DNA of 64,000 nt from Clytia hemisphaerica (taxonomy: Eukaryota > Cnidaria > Hydrozoa > Leptothecata > Clytiidae). Positions 13,136 to 22,450 of this stretch are shown in pieces. The position numbers were made by a program, and so were the translations under genes. The first letter of the stretch is position 1; each line of letters begins with the position of its first letter. Location: positions 62,001 to 126,000 of the forward strand of contig CACVBU010000910.1 of the NCBI GenBank assembly GCA_902728285.1, given 5' to 3'. The notes under the pieces were generated by a model. That model ran no database searches and was not told the DNA's origin. It saw only the letters and a program-made list of their open reading frames with translations.

Positions 13136-13291
13136 TTTTGATAGCACTTTCGATTTGAAAGTGAATATGACGCTACGAATCTGAATATGACGCTACCAAT
13201 ATGACGCTAAGTTCATTTTGGTATCATAAAATGAACCAAGGAAAATTTCATAATTTCAAAAAAGTCATTTTGCACTATCATAATATAACTA

Positions 13292-13638
13292 CCTTAAAAG
13301 AAATTTTGGCGGAAAGAAAATTTGGCGGATTTGGCGAATTTGGCCAGAATCCGCCAAATTAAGTTCCCGCCAAAATTGTTTTTTCTGCCATCCGCCAAAT
13401 TAAATTCCTGCCAAATTATGTTTATGTTTTACTTTTTGAAAATATGATCTCTTTTAAGGTGGTTTTGCATTTTTTTTGCTGTTTTTACGCCATTTTAAGG
13501 ATAAATTTTTCTGCAAACGCCAAATTAAATTCCCGCCAAATTTAGTTTTTTCGTCCATCCGCCAAATTAAATTCCCTCTAAAAAACCTTTTTGGCCATCC
13601 GCCAAATTAAATTCCCGCCAAAATTTCTTCCTTTAAGG
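13292..13638. mobile_element. TA-flanked MITE, CCTTAAAGG / GGCGG family, copy 1
   Basis: It starts CCTTAAAAGAAATTTTGGCGG-like and ends with the inverted form ending CTTTAAGG, flanked by TA on both sides. The interior repeats CCGCCAAATTAAATTCCCG several times. Related copies lie at 20933-21211 and 34274-34598. Confidence 0.75.
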
Positions 13639-13879
13639 TAATAATGTTAAAAAAAGGAAAAAACTTTCAAAACAGGACAAATGCAATTTCATATTCATAA
13701 TTTCCAACAGATTGCAAGGAGGGAAAAAAATCTTATGGGAAACATTTTTGTAATCTAAAAGAATGCCCAAAGTGGAAGACAACTTCAATTGCCAACAAAA
13801 GTTTTCCATATTAGACGTCAAACGTGGAAGAAAATTTCCAAATTGACAAAAAAAGCTTTCCACATTTAAAACACAGATA

Positions 13880-14203
13880 CCGTGAGTGGTCCTAAATCCT
13901 ACAGCCCTGCCTAAATCCGACCAAATAACTGTTATGAAAAAATGTTTATGTTTACAAACATGCCCTCTCCAAGTTGAATAATAAACTATTGCAAGAACTC
14001 TCGAAACAAAACATCTAACAATATGACTATAATGTCAAGATGTCAACTAATGTGATCAAAAACGTGTGAGTTGTAAAAATAATTACTTGTATTCCGTATT
14101 CTGAACCCGTTGCTCGTGTTTAATGTTAACAATTTGGACAATTTTTAAATCTTTGAAAGACCTCGGATTTAGGCAGGGCTGTCGGATTTAGGACCACTCA
14201 CGG
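13880..14203. mobile_element. TA-flanked MITE starting CCGTGAGTGGTCC
   Basis: Terminal inverted repeats of about 40 bases (CCGTGAGTGGTCCTAAATCC at the left end and its inverse at the right), with TA at 13878-13879 and 14204-14205. No coding potential, so Tc1/mariner-type non-autonomous insertion. Confidence 0.8.
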
Positions 14204-14852
14204 TACCAAGTAAGTTCAAGACAGAAGTTTTCCACATTTGAAAAGGTATGCGATCAAAAATGAGAAAAGAGACTTTTTAATCTAATGTTTCCAGACCATC
14301 TAAAAAAGAACGACAAACCCTAACTATCAAAGAACGACACATCACCATCCACAACCCTGACAGAAAGTGACTGTACCACCCCTACAGATTCATTCATCAT
14401 TGTTTGATTCACGGGAATTAACTATGAACTACATGTGGTTTAAAAGAACGCAAAACTATGTATGCATATGAGTCTCTATTAGGGTGAGCTGGAAAGATTA
14501 AATGAATTATGAAAAATGATTCATTTGAATGAAGAATGGACTCTACAGAAGCTATAAAGTTGCTGTACATTGGTAATGTTGCAGGATTTCTGCGAAAAAC
14601 ATTTAAGTTGTCCCATTTTGTTTTGAGCATAGACAGTGTGCTTTTGGTGGCTCACATAATGCTTTGTAGTGGATTTAAATGTAACTGAGATATTTCCAAG
14701 CACATCATGATGTAACAGAGATAGAAATGTGCATTATACTTTAATGGGATAAACTTTCTCTTTAAAGAATTGAAGCTATGTACCTGATTTAAACAAGGGA
14801 ACAACAACATCATTCCCTTTTTTGTAGAATCATAAAGAAGTAATGTCAGAAA
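14204..14852. other. Non-coding spacer
   Basis: Nothing recognised between two MITEs. Short antisense frames at 14418-14897 overlap each other and show no family motif. Confidence 0.5.
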
Positions 14853-15827
14853 CGGTTGGTTCGAAACGCAGGACACAGGACCCAGGAGGCAGGACACAGG
14901 ACGCAGGACAGTGCTGACAGGTCAGCTTTAATTGATGTAAAAGACAAAGAAAATGTTTGAAAAACACTTGTAATTGTTAGAAATATCATTCTGAAGGTAT
15001 TTTATTGGTCTAGAACCTTTTTAAATGTCAAAATCTATCCACATGCTTGCCACGTGCTTTTGCATTTTGTGCCGTGTATAACACGGACCTGTAATACTTG
15101 TATTATATATTACACATAAATCATGCATTTATAATAGCAGTTATCTTTTCACATTGGCATGTTACATAATATGTTATATACAAAATACATGTGTTAAAAA
15201 TATTTATCTCATCTTTAAACAGCCCTTTAAACAGCCCCTGACAGGAAAATAGCTATTTCACAATCACTTTATCATATCTCATTATATCTCCTGCATCACC
15301 TTGGGTATGATAACAAAAGTTGACTAAAATAGCGTCAAAGGTTTGTATTTTATTAATATATCAATATTTTTATTCCCTATCTCGTATTTTTGATGAAAAT
15401 GACATCACTATTTTCATATCTCTAAAAATGCTCTCTTGGAGCATTTAATGTATTCAAAATATTTAAATCTATATCTACTTGCACCGTCAGCATCCTATTT
15501 AGCATGAAAAAATATTTTGTTGTAAACTGATTTACACACCTTGTATTTTGTGATAGCGTCATCATTTACATAATTTAAATGTCATTTTGTCAATATTTGG
15601 GATTGATGGCTTGTCATTTAAAAATCTTCTAAATAGCGTATTTTGTATAATTATATGGTATAATTTTCCATTGCGTATAATGTTTTTAGAAACATTTTAT
15701 GAATTATATGTTACGAATGTGTTACAATTTTCCGGTCTGTAGTTTGTATGACCTGCGTCCTGTGTCCTGTCTCCTGCGTCCTGTGTCCTGTCTCCTGCGT
15801 CCTGTCTCCTGCGTTTCGAACCAACCG
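14853..15827. mobile_element. 975-bp inverted-repeat element with 9-bp duplication
   Basis: The ends are CGGTTGGTTCGAAACGCAGG and its inverse, each followed inward by a short array of an ACAGGACGCAGG-type motif (about 14873-14915 and 15752-15812). A perfect 9-bp duplication TGTCAGAAA flanks it (14844-14852 and 15828-15836). The interior has no frame. The duplication length matches the 8-kb element at 5225, although the termini are unrelated. Confidence 0.85.
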
Positions 15828-15836
15828 TGTCAGAAA

Positions 15837-16554
15837 TATTCTATATAACTTCCAAAATGTACTAAATATACATAATTAAAATACCTTGAGATAATCTGCA
15901 ACATATTCTGTAGAACTAACAAAACAATTATATGGAGCCAAAGTGATCAACGAATCCAGTGTGGTAAAAAATTATACACTCATATAAGTCCAAATTCAAG
16001 CATAAAAAAATGTAGTTTTATGAAGCAAAACTTTGTTGGTGCTCACAGAAGATGCATCAGGGCACTCAAAATTCAATAAATCTAATTTCTCATCTTTTAC
16101 AAAATCTCCACATTAAACAAGAAAGAAGTTAGAAAAACAAGCAAACTTCCTTCCGCGTACTTTTTTTGGAAAGCGAAAAAACAAGCAAAAAGAGATAAAA
16201 ATTGTTATAATTTCTGACGTCAGAAATAAAAAATGAGAGGAATGATGTCAACGCATTGTTCATTTTCCTTTGAAAAAGTGACGTCTCTGGCCAGTGTAGG
16301 GTAGACGGCGGGGTCATGCGAAAAGAACCAATTGCATTGCAAAAGTGGTGTAGCCCGCTTTGAAAAAGTAACCGGTTAACAAAAGCAAATTACAATTTTT
16401 GATCTGAAATACATGTAACATCTAAGGGTGAAAGTTTTTGGATCGAAATTTTTTTTCAAAATTTTATATTGTTAAGTTGGTTCTTATTCTTTAGAAAATA
16501 ATTTTGTGATAATCCTGAGTGGAATATTTCCAAAGAAATAAGTCAATAGCAAGA
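15837..16554. other. Non-coding spacer
   Basis: No gene recognised. A phrase near 16380-16460 (AAGCAAATTACAATTTTTG onward) recurs at 24328-24410, so it is part of a dispersed or duplicated block in the zinc-finger region. Confidence 0.5.
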
Positions 16555-17010
16555 CATAATCGAAAAAACTTAACAGAAGCAATGTTAATTTTTATTTTTA
16601 GACATGTTTCGATATATTAATATCATCATCAGTAATTATTTAGTGTTCTAAAAAGAAATAAGAATTAGGTTATTAAAAGTGCAAGTAAAATTATAAAATG
16701 AGACGAAATATAAGGACAAAATCAAAATAATCACAAAATCAAAATAATCAAACCATCAAATTAACTTTTCAACGTTTTCTGGATATTTAAGACACCTCTT
16801 AAACGTTCATTCCATAAGTACTCCCTTTCAGACAAAGAGTACTTTCCTCTAGAGTACATGTTTTCAAGGTACTGAACTGAGAAATCAGTTTTCTCTTTAC
16901 CAACACTACAAGTTTTCAAGTGTTCCAAAACTGCCGAGGTTCATGATTTTTGGAAATGTTCCTTAAACCTATGATCAAATTTTGTGGTATTTTTACCAAC
17001 CATTTTTTTT
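16555..17010 (-). pseudogene. Penelope-like retroelement 3' remnant (GIY-YIG end)
   Basis: On the minus strand, 17003 to 16761 reads as an 80-residue C-terminal fragment with one in-frame TGA. It contains FDHRFKEHF, SAVLEHLKTCS and then KYSLSEREYLWNERL, the pattern I know from the last part of Penelope-like element proteins around their GIY-YIG endonuclease. Downstream lies an ATATCGAAACATGTC segment with ATGATGATATTAA, typical of the 3' flank of such elements. The reverse transcriptase is absent, so this is a 5'-truncated dead copy. Family assignment is by recognition of the motif only. Confidence 0.6.
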
Positions 17011-17460
17011 CAAAAAAAGTTGATGAATGAAGATGATGAATTAAGAAGAAGAAATTTAAGTTCTTGTAGAAAAGTGCTATGATCTTCATTTTTGTAATGG
17101 AGATGCTTCAGTATTACAACGTCATAAATGCTAAAATAAATTGAAAAAATAGTCGTTCAGTAAAAAGTACAGTTTAAAACTTTTTTATTTCCAAACTTTT
17201 TTATATTTTTGATTTTATTTTTATCATCATTTTTATTTGTATTCCACCCATATTTATCTTTTCAACAAGCATTGAACCGAAATCAATTCAAACAGCCTCT
17301 TTTGTCTCGGCTGCAGATTATATTTAGACAGACTTTAGTTTTGGCGAGGGTGTCACTTTATGTGCTTACTTCGTTTCACCTTTTTGCTTTTTTCTTGTAC
17401 ATCACAAGATAAAATAAAGTATTCCGAAGTAAACAATTTAGGGCCGTTGTTTTTTAAATT
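17011..17460. other. Relic of the fold-back family and spacer
   Basis: The text at about 17020-17340 resembles one arm of the fold-back elements (ends near TAGACAGACTTTAGTTTTGG), with no intact partner arm. The same kind of relic precedes gene A3 near 24740-24890. No gene is supported. Confidence 0.45.
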
Positions 17461-17530
17461 TCATCTACTTAAACATTTAACTTAAGGACTGCTTTAAGTC
17501 TTTTCAAGCATAATGATTTCAATTCTGTTA

Positions 17531-17569
17531 CTGTATCTTTCTTTTAGCTTAGAGTATTTTGCTTAAAAA
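17531..17569 (+). promoter_or_regulatory. Conserved 5' splice acceptor of gene A1
   Basis: A pyrimidine tract ending in TTAG at 17549-17552, then AGTATTTTGCTTAAAAA and the ATG. The same block, with upstream text CATAAT-GATTTCAATTCTG, precedes A0, A2 and A3. It is either the end of a 5' UTR intron or a trans-splice acceptor; the sequence does not decide. Confidence 0.6.
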
Positions 17570-18640
17570 ATGAACGAGTTTGAAGAAATAAAAATAAAAG
17601 TTGAACAAGAAGAAGATCATGGTTGTAATGAAACGAATCATGAACATTTGGAAATTTTAATCAAACTGGAAGATGAATCAGTTGGATATTCAGATGACGA
17701 AAATATGGAACCAATTAAAAACCATGAAAATGAACTATCTAAAAATTCTTGTAGAAATGTAAAGGGGAACGATGTTACATCATCCGAAGAAACAAACCCA
17801 CAAAATTATGAAATTAGCATTAAACTTGAAGATGAGTCAAAACCTCAAGATAATCAAAGTGCTAAATCAATGCAATTTTTGGAAAATCGAAATTCAGTAA
17901 ATATTAACGATGGAACAAATTGTTTTGATCAGCTTTCACCGAATGCAGGAATGAGTTCACAGATCGGGGAGGAAATCACTATTAAGTTTGAAGATGAATT
18001 AGAAAGGTTTCAAAACCATGAAAATGAAAATATACAGGAATGTTTTGAGGCTAACAAGACTGAAAATTCTAATAATGACCACTTGACAGGTGCAGATGGT
18101 TTTGATTACGATCAAAGTATTAAACCTTTCAAGTGTAATGAATGTGGTGAACGATTTTACCAAGAAAGCACTCTAACTCGACACAAAGGGATCCATAAAG
18201 GATATAAGTATAGATGTAAACAATGTGATAAAGGTTATAATGCTAAAAATGCTCTTATTCAACATCACAAAGATCTTCACAAAGATTTGAAATCCTTCAA
18301 ATGTGACAAATGCCATAAAGCCTTTAGCAGCGAAACTTACTTGACAATCCATCAAAGATCAGTTCATGAGGGAGTTAAACCATTTGAATGTCAAGTATGT
18401 GGTAAATGTTTTGCACTAAAAAGACAATTAACTTCTCATCACAGATTTGTCCATGAAGGTATAAAGCCTTATAAATGTCAAGAATGTGGTAAATGTTTTG
18501 CTAGAAAGAGTTATTTGAAGCGGCATAAATTACTAGTTCATGATGAGATAAAGGATTTTGAGTGTCAGGAATGTGGTAAATGTTTTGCTACAAAAGGTAA
18601 TCTGAAGCGGCATAAATTAACAGTTCATGACGGGATATAG
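17570..18640 (+). CDS. C2H2 zinc-finger protein A1 (6 fingers)
   Basis: A 356-residue probable nuclear DNA-binding regulator. Residues 1-186 are acidic and carry four IKxE motifs (lysines 10, 32, 85 and 139) that fit the SUMO-acceptor pattern; no KRAB, BTB or ZAD domain is visible. Six fingers fill residues 187-356, mostly C-x2-C-x12-H-x4-H joined by EGIKP(F/Y)-like linkers instead of TGEKP. The coding region has no intron. The start follows a conserved acceptor block with stops upstream. It ends at a TAG where paralogues read AAG (GATAAAG became GATATAG). At least one more finger is still legible after it, so the protein is probably a truncated allele or descendant. Targets are unknown. Confidence 0.9.
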   Translation: MNEFEEIKIKVEQEEDHGCNETNHEHLEILIKLEDESVGYSDDENMEPIKNHENELSKNSCRNVKGNDVTSSEETNPQNYEISIKLEDESKPQDNQSAKSMQFLENRNSVNINDGTNCFDQLSPNAGMSSQIGEEITIKFEDELERFQNHENENIQECFEANKTENSNNDHLTGADGFDYDQSIKPFKCNECGERFYQESTLTRHKGIHKGYKYRCKQCDKGYNAKNALIQHHKDLHKDLKSFKCDKCHKAFSSETYLTIHQRSVHEGVKPFECQVCGKCFALKRQLTSHHRFVHEGIKPYKCQECGKCFARKSYLKRHKLLVHDEIKDFECQECGKCFATKGNLKRHKLTVHDGI

Positions 18641-19065
18641 GCTTTTGTGTGTCAGGAATATGGTAAATCTTTTGCAGAGAAAAGAAACTTAACTTTGCAT
18701 CAAAGAACTATCCATCAAGGTTAAAAAACTGTTAATGTCAAGAATGTGGTAAATCTCTTGCTACAAAGATTTATTTTTAAAAACCTCAAAGAACTGTCCA
18801 TGATAAAGCCTTTTGAGTGTCAAAACTATGGAAATACTTTTGCTGAAAAAGGTTCGTTATAGGAACATCAAAGAAAAGCACATGATAAAATCTACACTTT
18901 TCAATGTCATGAATGTGGTCAATCTTTTGCATTTAGGTTTTTTTTACAGAGGCGTCAAAAGGATGTTAATGAGAGAATGAAAGCTTTATGTGTGAAAGTG
19001 TTGCAAACCTTTTGCAGGGAAAACTAATTTGAAGATGCACCAAAGAACAAGCGAATAGGCGATAA
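18641..19065 (+). pseudogene. Decayed 3' fingers of A1
   Basis: Directly after the A1 stop the frame still reads one finger (CQEYGKSFAEK) and then falls apart through TAA codons and frame changes. Finger-like text (ATGTGGTCAATCTTTTGC, then GTGTGAAAGTGTTGCAAACC) continues to about 19050. The same decayed text follows gene B1 (23714-24180), which links the two loci. Confidence 0.75.
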
Positions 19066-19284
19066 GAACATTTTTAGATCCTAAAAACGAAAGTCTCATC
19101 GGATTTTGTCATCGATCTATAGAGCTCCCTATAGTGCCTTCAACAGAGCTTTCTTCTTCCAAGCTGGAACAGATGATAATGCGCTGCAAACCTTTCTTAA
19201 AAATGTTCAAATTTGTAATAGATTTTACCAAATTATATTTAACACTTCTTTTGACATTTTCAAACATAATAATTTCAATTCTGG

Positions 19285-19324
19285 TACTGTATCTTTCTTT
19301 CGTTTAGAGTATTTTGTTTAAAAA
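19285..19324 (+). promoter_or_regulatory. Conserved 5' splice acceptor of gene A2
   Basis: Pyrimidine-rich tract ending in TTTAG at 19303-19307, followed by AGTATTTTGTTTAAAAA and the start codon, as in A0, A1 and A3. Confidence 0.6.
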
Positions 19325-20854
19325 ATGAATGAGATTGAAGGAATCAAAATAAAAATTGAAGAAGAAGAAATTCATGGTGGTGACGAAACGAATCATGAAC
19401 ATTTGGAAATTGTTATCAAACTGGAAAATGAATCAATTGGATATCCAGACAACGAAATTTTGGAACCATTCAAAAACCGTGAAAATGAACTATTTAAAAA
19501 TTATTGTAGAAATGTAAAGGGGAACGATGTTACATCACCCGAAAAAACTGACCTCAAAAATTATGAAATTAGCATTAAACTTGAAGATGAGTCAAAACTT
19601 CAAGATGATAAGAATGAAAGTCTAAAATTAATTGATATTTCGGAAAATAAAAATTCAGAATATATTAACGATGGAATGAATTGTTTTAATCAGTTTTCAC
19701 CGATTGAAGAAATTAATTCACAGATTGGGGAGGAAATCACTATCAAATTTGAAGATGAATTGGAAAGCTTTCACAACCATGAAAATAAAATTTCGCAGGA
19801 ATGTTTTGAGGTTTATAAGATTGAAAATCCAACCGTTGACAAAATAATGAAAGGTTCGGTTAAGGAACACCAAACAACAGTTCACGATAAACCTTTTACA
19901 TGTCTTGTATGTGGTAAGTCTTTTACATTGAAAAGTAATTTGAAGGTGCATCAAAGAACAGTCCATCAAGGTATAAAACCATTTTTGTGTCAAGAATGTG
20001 ATAAATCTTTTGGAAATAAAACGAAATTAACTTCCCATCAAAGAACTGTTCATCAAGGCATAAAGGCCTTTAAATGTCAAGATTGTGGTAAATGTTTTGC
20101 TACAAAGAGAAATTTGGTGAGGCACCAAAGAACAGTCCATCAAGGTATAAAGCCTTTTAAATGTCAAGAATGTGGTCTGCTTTTTGGGCGGAAATATGAT
20201 TTAGAGAGCCATCATAGAATTGTCCATGAAGGGATAAAGGCATTTGAGTGTCAGGAATGTGGTGAATCTTTTGCTACAAACAGAAATTTGGTGATGCATC
20301 AAGTAACTGTTCATGAGGGGATAAATCCTTTTGAGTGTCAAGAATGTGGTAAGTCTTTAGGAAGCAAATCAAACTTAACTTCGCACCAAAGAACTGTCCA
20401 TCAAGGTATAAAGGCCTTTAAATGTCAAGAATGTGGTGAATCTTTAGCTACTAAGAGAAATTTGGAGAGGCATAAAGTAACAGTCCATCAAGGTCTAAAG
20501 GCTTTTGAATGTCAAGAATGTGGTCTGCTTTTTGGGCGGAAATATGATTTGGTGAGGCATCATAGAATTGTCCATGAAGGTATAAAGGCATTTGAGTGTC
20601 AGGAATGTGGTAAATCTTTTGGACAGCAAAAGAACTTAACTTCTCATCAAAGAACTGTTCATCAAGGTATAAAGCCATTTAAATGTCAAGAATGTGGTAA
20701 AAGTTTTGGGCAGAAAACGAACTTAACTTCCCATCAAAGAACAGTTCATCAAGGTGTAAAGCCCTTTAAATGTCAAGAATGTGGTAAATCTTTTGGACAG
20801 AAAACGAACTTAACTTCCCATCAAAGAACTGTCCATCAAGGTATAAAGGTGTAA
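19325..20854 (+). CDS. C2H2 zinc-finger protein A2 (11 fingers)
   Basis: A 509-residue protein, the longest of family A. The N-terminal 190 residues repeat the A1 plan with IKxE lysines at 10, 32, 85 and 141. A broken half-finger (EHQTTVHDKP) precedes 11 complete fingers from residue 191, all C-x2-C-x12-H-x4-H with HQGIK or HEGIK linkers. The last two fingers are almost identical 84-base tandem units, and fingers 4 and 8 are near copies (CGLLFGRKYDL), which points to recent unequal exchange inside the array. One coding exon. Probable nuclear DNA-binding factor of unknown target. Confidence 0.9.
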   Translation: MNEIEGIKIKIEEEEIHGGDETNHEHLEIVIKLENESIGYPDNEILEPFKNRENELFKNYCRNVKGNDVTSPEKTDLKNYEISIKLEDESKLQDDKNESLKLIDISENKNSEYINDGMNCFNQFSPIEEINSQIGEEITIKFEDELESFHNHENKISQECFEVYKIENPTVDKIMKGSVKEHQTTVHDKPFTCLVCGKSFTLKSNLKVHQRTVHQGIKPFLCQECDKSFGNKTKLTSHQRTVHQGIKAFKCQDCGKCFATKRNLVRHQRTVHQGIKPFKCQECGLLFGRKYDLESHHRIVHEGIKAFECQECGESFATNRNLVMHQVTVHEGINPFECQECGKSLGSKSNLTSHQRTVHQGIKAFKCQECGESLATKRNLERHKVTVHQGLKAFECQECGLLFGRKYDLVRHHRIVHEGIKAFECQECGKSFGQQKNLTSHQRTVHQGIKPFKCQECGKSFGQKTNLTSHQRTVHQGVKPFKCQECGKSFGQKTNLTSHQRTVHQGIKV

Positions 20855-21740
20855 ATTGTCGAAAGTGTGGTAAATCTTTTAGACAGAAAACGACCATAAC
20901 CTCGCATAAGAACTTAACTTCGCATTAGAGTACCTTAAAGGAAGAAATTATGGCAGAAAGAAAATTTGATGGATTTGGCGGATTTGACTGAAATCCGCCA
21001 AATTAAGTTCCCGCCAAAATTTCAACTGAATTCCCGCCAAATTAAACATTTTGAAAATATGATCTCTTTTAAGGTGTTTTTGCTATTTTTTTCGCTGTTT
21101 TGACGCCATCTTAAGGTTAAATATTTAAGCTATCAAATTAAATTCCCGCCAAATTTAGTTTTTTCTTCCATCTGCCAAATTAAATTCCCGCCAAAATTTC
21201 TTCCCTAAAGGTACTGTCCATCGAGGTATAAAGTCTTTAAAATGTCACGAATGTGGTAAATATTTTTTAGAAAAAGAAATTGAACTTCTCATCAACGATT
21301 TGCCCATAGGTATACCAAATTTAAATGTTCTTAATATTGTAAATTTTTGTAGAGAAAAGAAACTTAGTTTTTCACCAAATAATTGTTCATGAAGTTGTAA
21401 AGACTTCTAAATGTCAAGATTTTGGTAAATATTTTGAATGGAATATAAACTTCTCATCAAAGGATTGTCCATCAAGGGATAAAGGCATATGATTCTCATT
21501 AATGTGGTAAATCTTTTGGGGATAAAAGTAACTTTTTAAGGCTCATCAAGAAAATTTCACGATAGAATAAAACTTTTTTAAAAAATGTTAAGAATGTGGT
21601 AAATCTTTTGCACAGAAAAGTCATTTGAAAGCACATCAAAGAACAGTGTATAAGATATAAAATCGTTTGAGTGTCAATAATATGGTAATTGTTTTTGAGA
21701 CAAAGGTTTGATAAAGAAACATCAAAAACAGTCCATGATA
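20855..21740 (+). pseudogene. Decayed fingers downstream of A2, split by a MITE
   Basis: Finger-like text (GAATGTGGTAAATATTTT and similar) with stops and frameshifts. The same decayed tail follows A3 (26091-26700), so the decay predates the duplication that made A2 and A3. A MITE (20933-21211) interrupts this copy only. Confidence 0.75.
20933..21211. mobile_element. TA-flanked MITE, CCTTAAAGG / GGCGG family, copy 2
   Basis: It starts CCTTAAAGGAAGAAAT and ends in the inverted form CCTAAAGG. TA flanks it at 20931-20932 and 21212-21213. The A3 tail has the unoccupied site (GAGTACTGTCC at 26163-26173), which fixes the ends exactly and shows the insertion came after the A2/A3 duplication. Confidence 0.9.
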
Positions 21741-22201
21741 TAAATTTGCAATTTTTTTTTGGTCGTACAAATCGGATTTTCTTATTTTGGGGAAATTCCC
21801 TCATGTCATATTTAGGGAAAAAGAGCATTACTCGGGATTGGATTGATACTTTTTTATAATTTTTTGCACTTTGATGTAAAATGGTAATATTTATAATGTG
21901 ATGAAGCCCGATTTTCAAATAATACTTTTTTTGGGCAAATATGGGCCAAAATAATATGCCTAAAAATGGGGTTTTCTGGACTTTATGTGAAATTGCTTCA
22001 TTTAGTTTGTTCCAAATTTTCGAACTGATCGCTACACTTTCCTACTCTCTTGCTATTTATCTCTTCATCTTTATCTGATTCCGACCACACACGTGACAAA
22101 ACTGAAAATTGTTCACTGTTTTAAATGGTAAATATCTCCCACAGATGAAAGGATACTAGGGAAATCCTGATAGAAGTTCACTCTAACCCCTTCCTCCCAT
22201 T
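21741..22201. other. Spacer shared by both A-to-B intervals
   Basis: No gene. Most of this sequence recurs upstream of B2 (26690-26990), as part of the larger segmental duplication. The antisense frame at 21499-21918 has no domain. Confidence 0.6.
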
Positions 22202-22342
22202 GGGGTTATCCATATAGTACGTACGCAAAATGTTTTTAAATATTGGATACCCCATTCCCCCTTAAATGACGTCATTTAAGCAATAATTTTGCTAATTCCC
22301 CCTCTCCCCCCTTCACTGCGTACGTACTATGTGGATGGCCCC
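22202..22342. mobile_element. Small MITE upstream of B1 (TAGTACGTACGCA type)
   Basis: Terminal inverted repeats of about 27 bases: GGGGTTATCCATATAGTACG at the left and the inverse of GGGGCCATCCACATAGTACG at the right. It lies about 85 bases before the B1 acceptor. A homologous copy sits at the same place before B2. Confidence 0.7.
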
Positions 22343-22400
22343 TTTGAACTTCAAGCTTCAAATAATTTTACGTCTACTTTATTTGTCTGTATCAGATTCA

Positions 22401-22450
22401 TATTTTTCTTTTGTTTACTTTATTTTCAGAGATAACACAACTAAATAATA
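22401..22450 (+). promoter_or_regulatory. Conserved 5' splice acceptor of gene B1
   Basis: A long T-rich tract ending TATTTTCAG (22421-22429), then AGATAACACAACTAAATAATA and the ATG. The identical arrangement precedes B2. It is a 5' UTR intron end or a trans-splice acceptor. Confidence 0.6.

Larger units (their letters stand above)
5225..13222. mobile_element. 8.0-kb DNA transposon with 9-bp target duplication and satellite-built TIRs
   Basis: The element starts ACCAAAATGAACTTAGCG and ends with its exact reverse complement. A perfect 9-bp duplication, ATCATAAAA, flanks it at 5216-5224 and 13223-13231. Both terminal inverted repeats open with a short set of TAGCGTCATAT-type repeats and then run into arrays of a 178-bp unit: about 8 units on the left (to 6702) and 12 on the right (from 10985). 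TIRs of over a kilobase with 9-bp duplications fit the Mutator (MULE) superfamily best. The interior (6703-10984) has no transposase-length frame, so the copy is probably non-autonomous. It carries a nested MITE at 9056-10284. The superfamily is inferred; the ends and duplication are seen directly. Confidence 0.85.
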
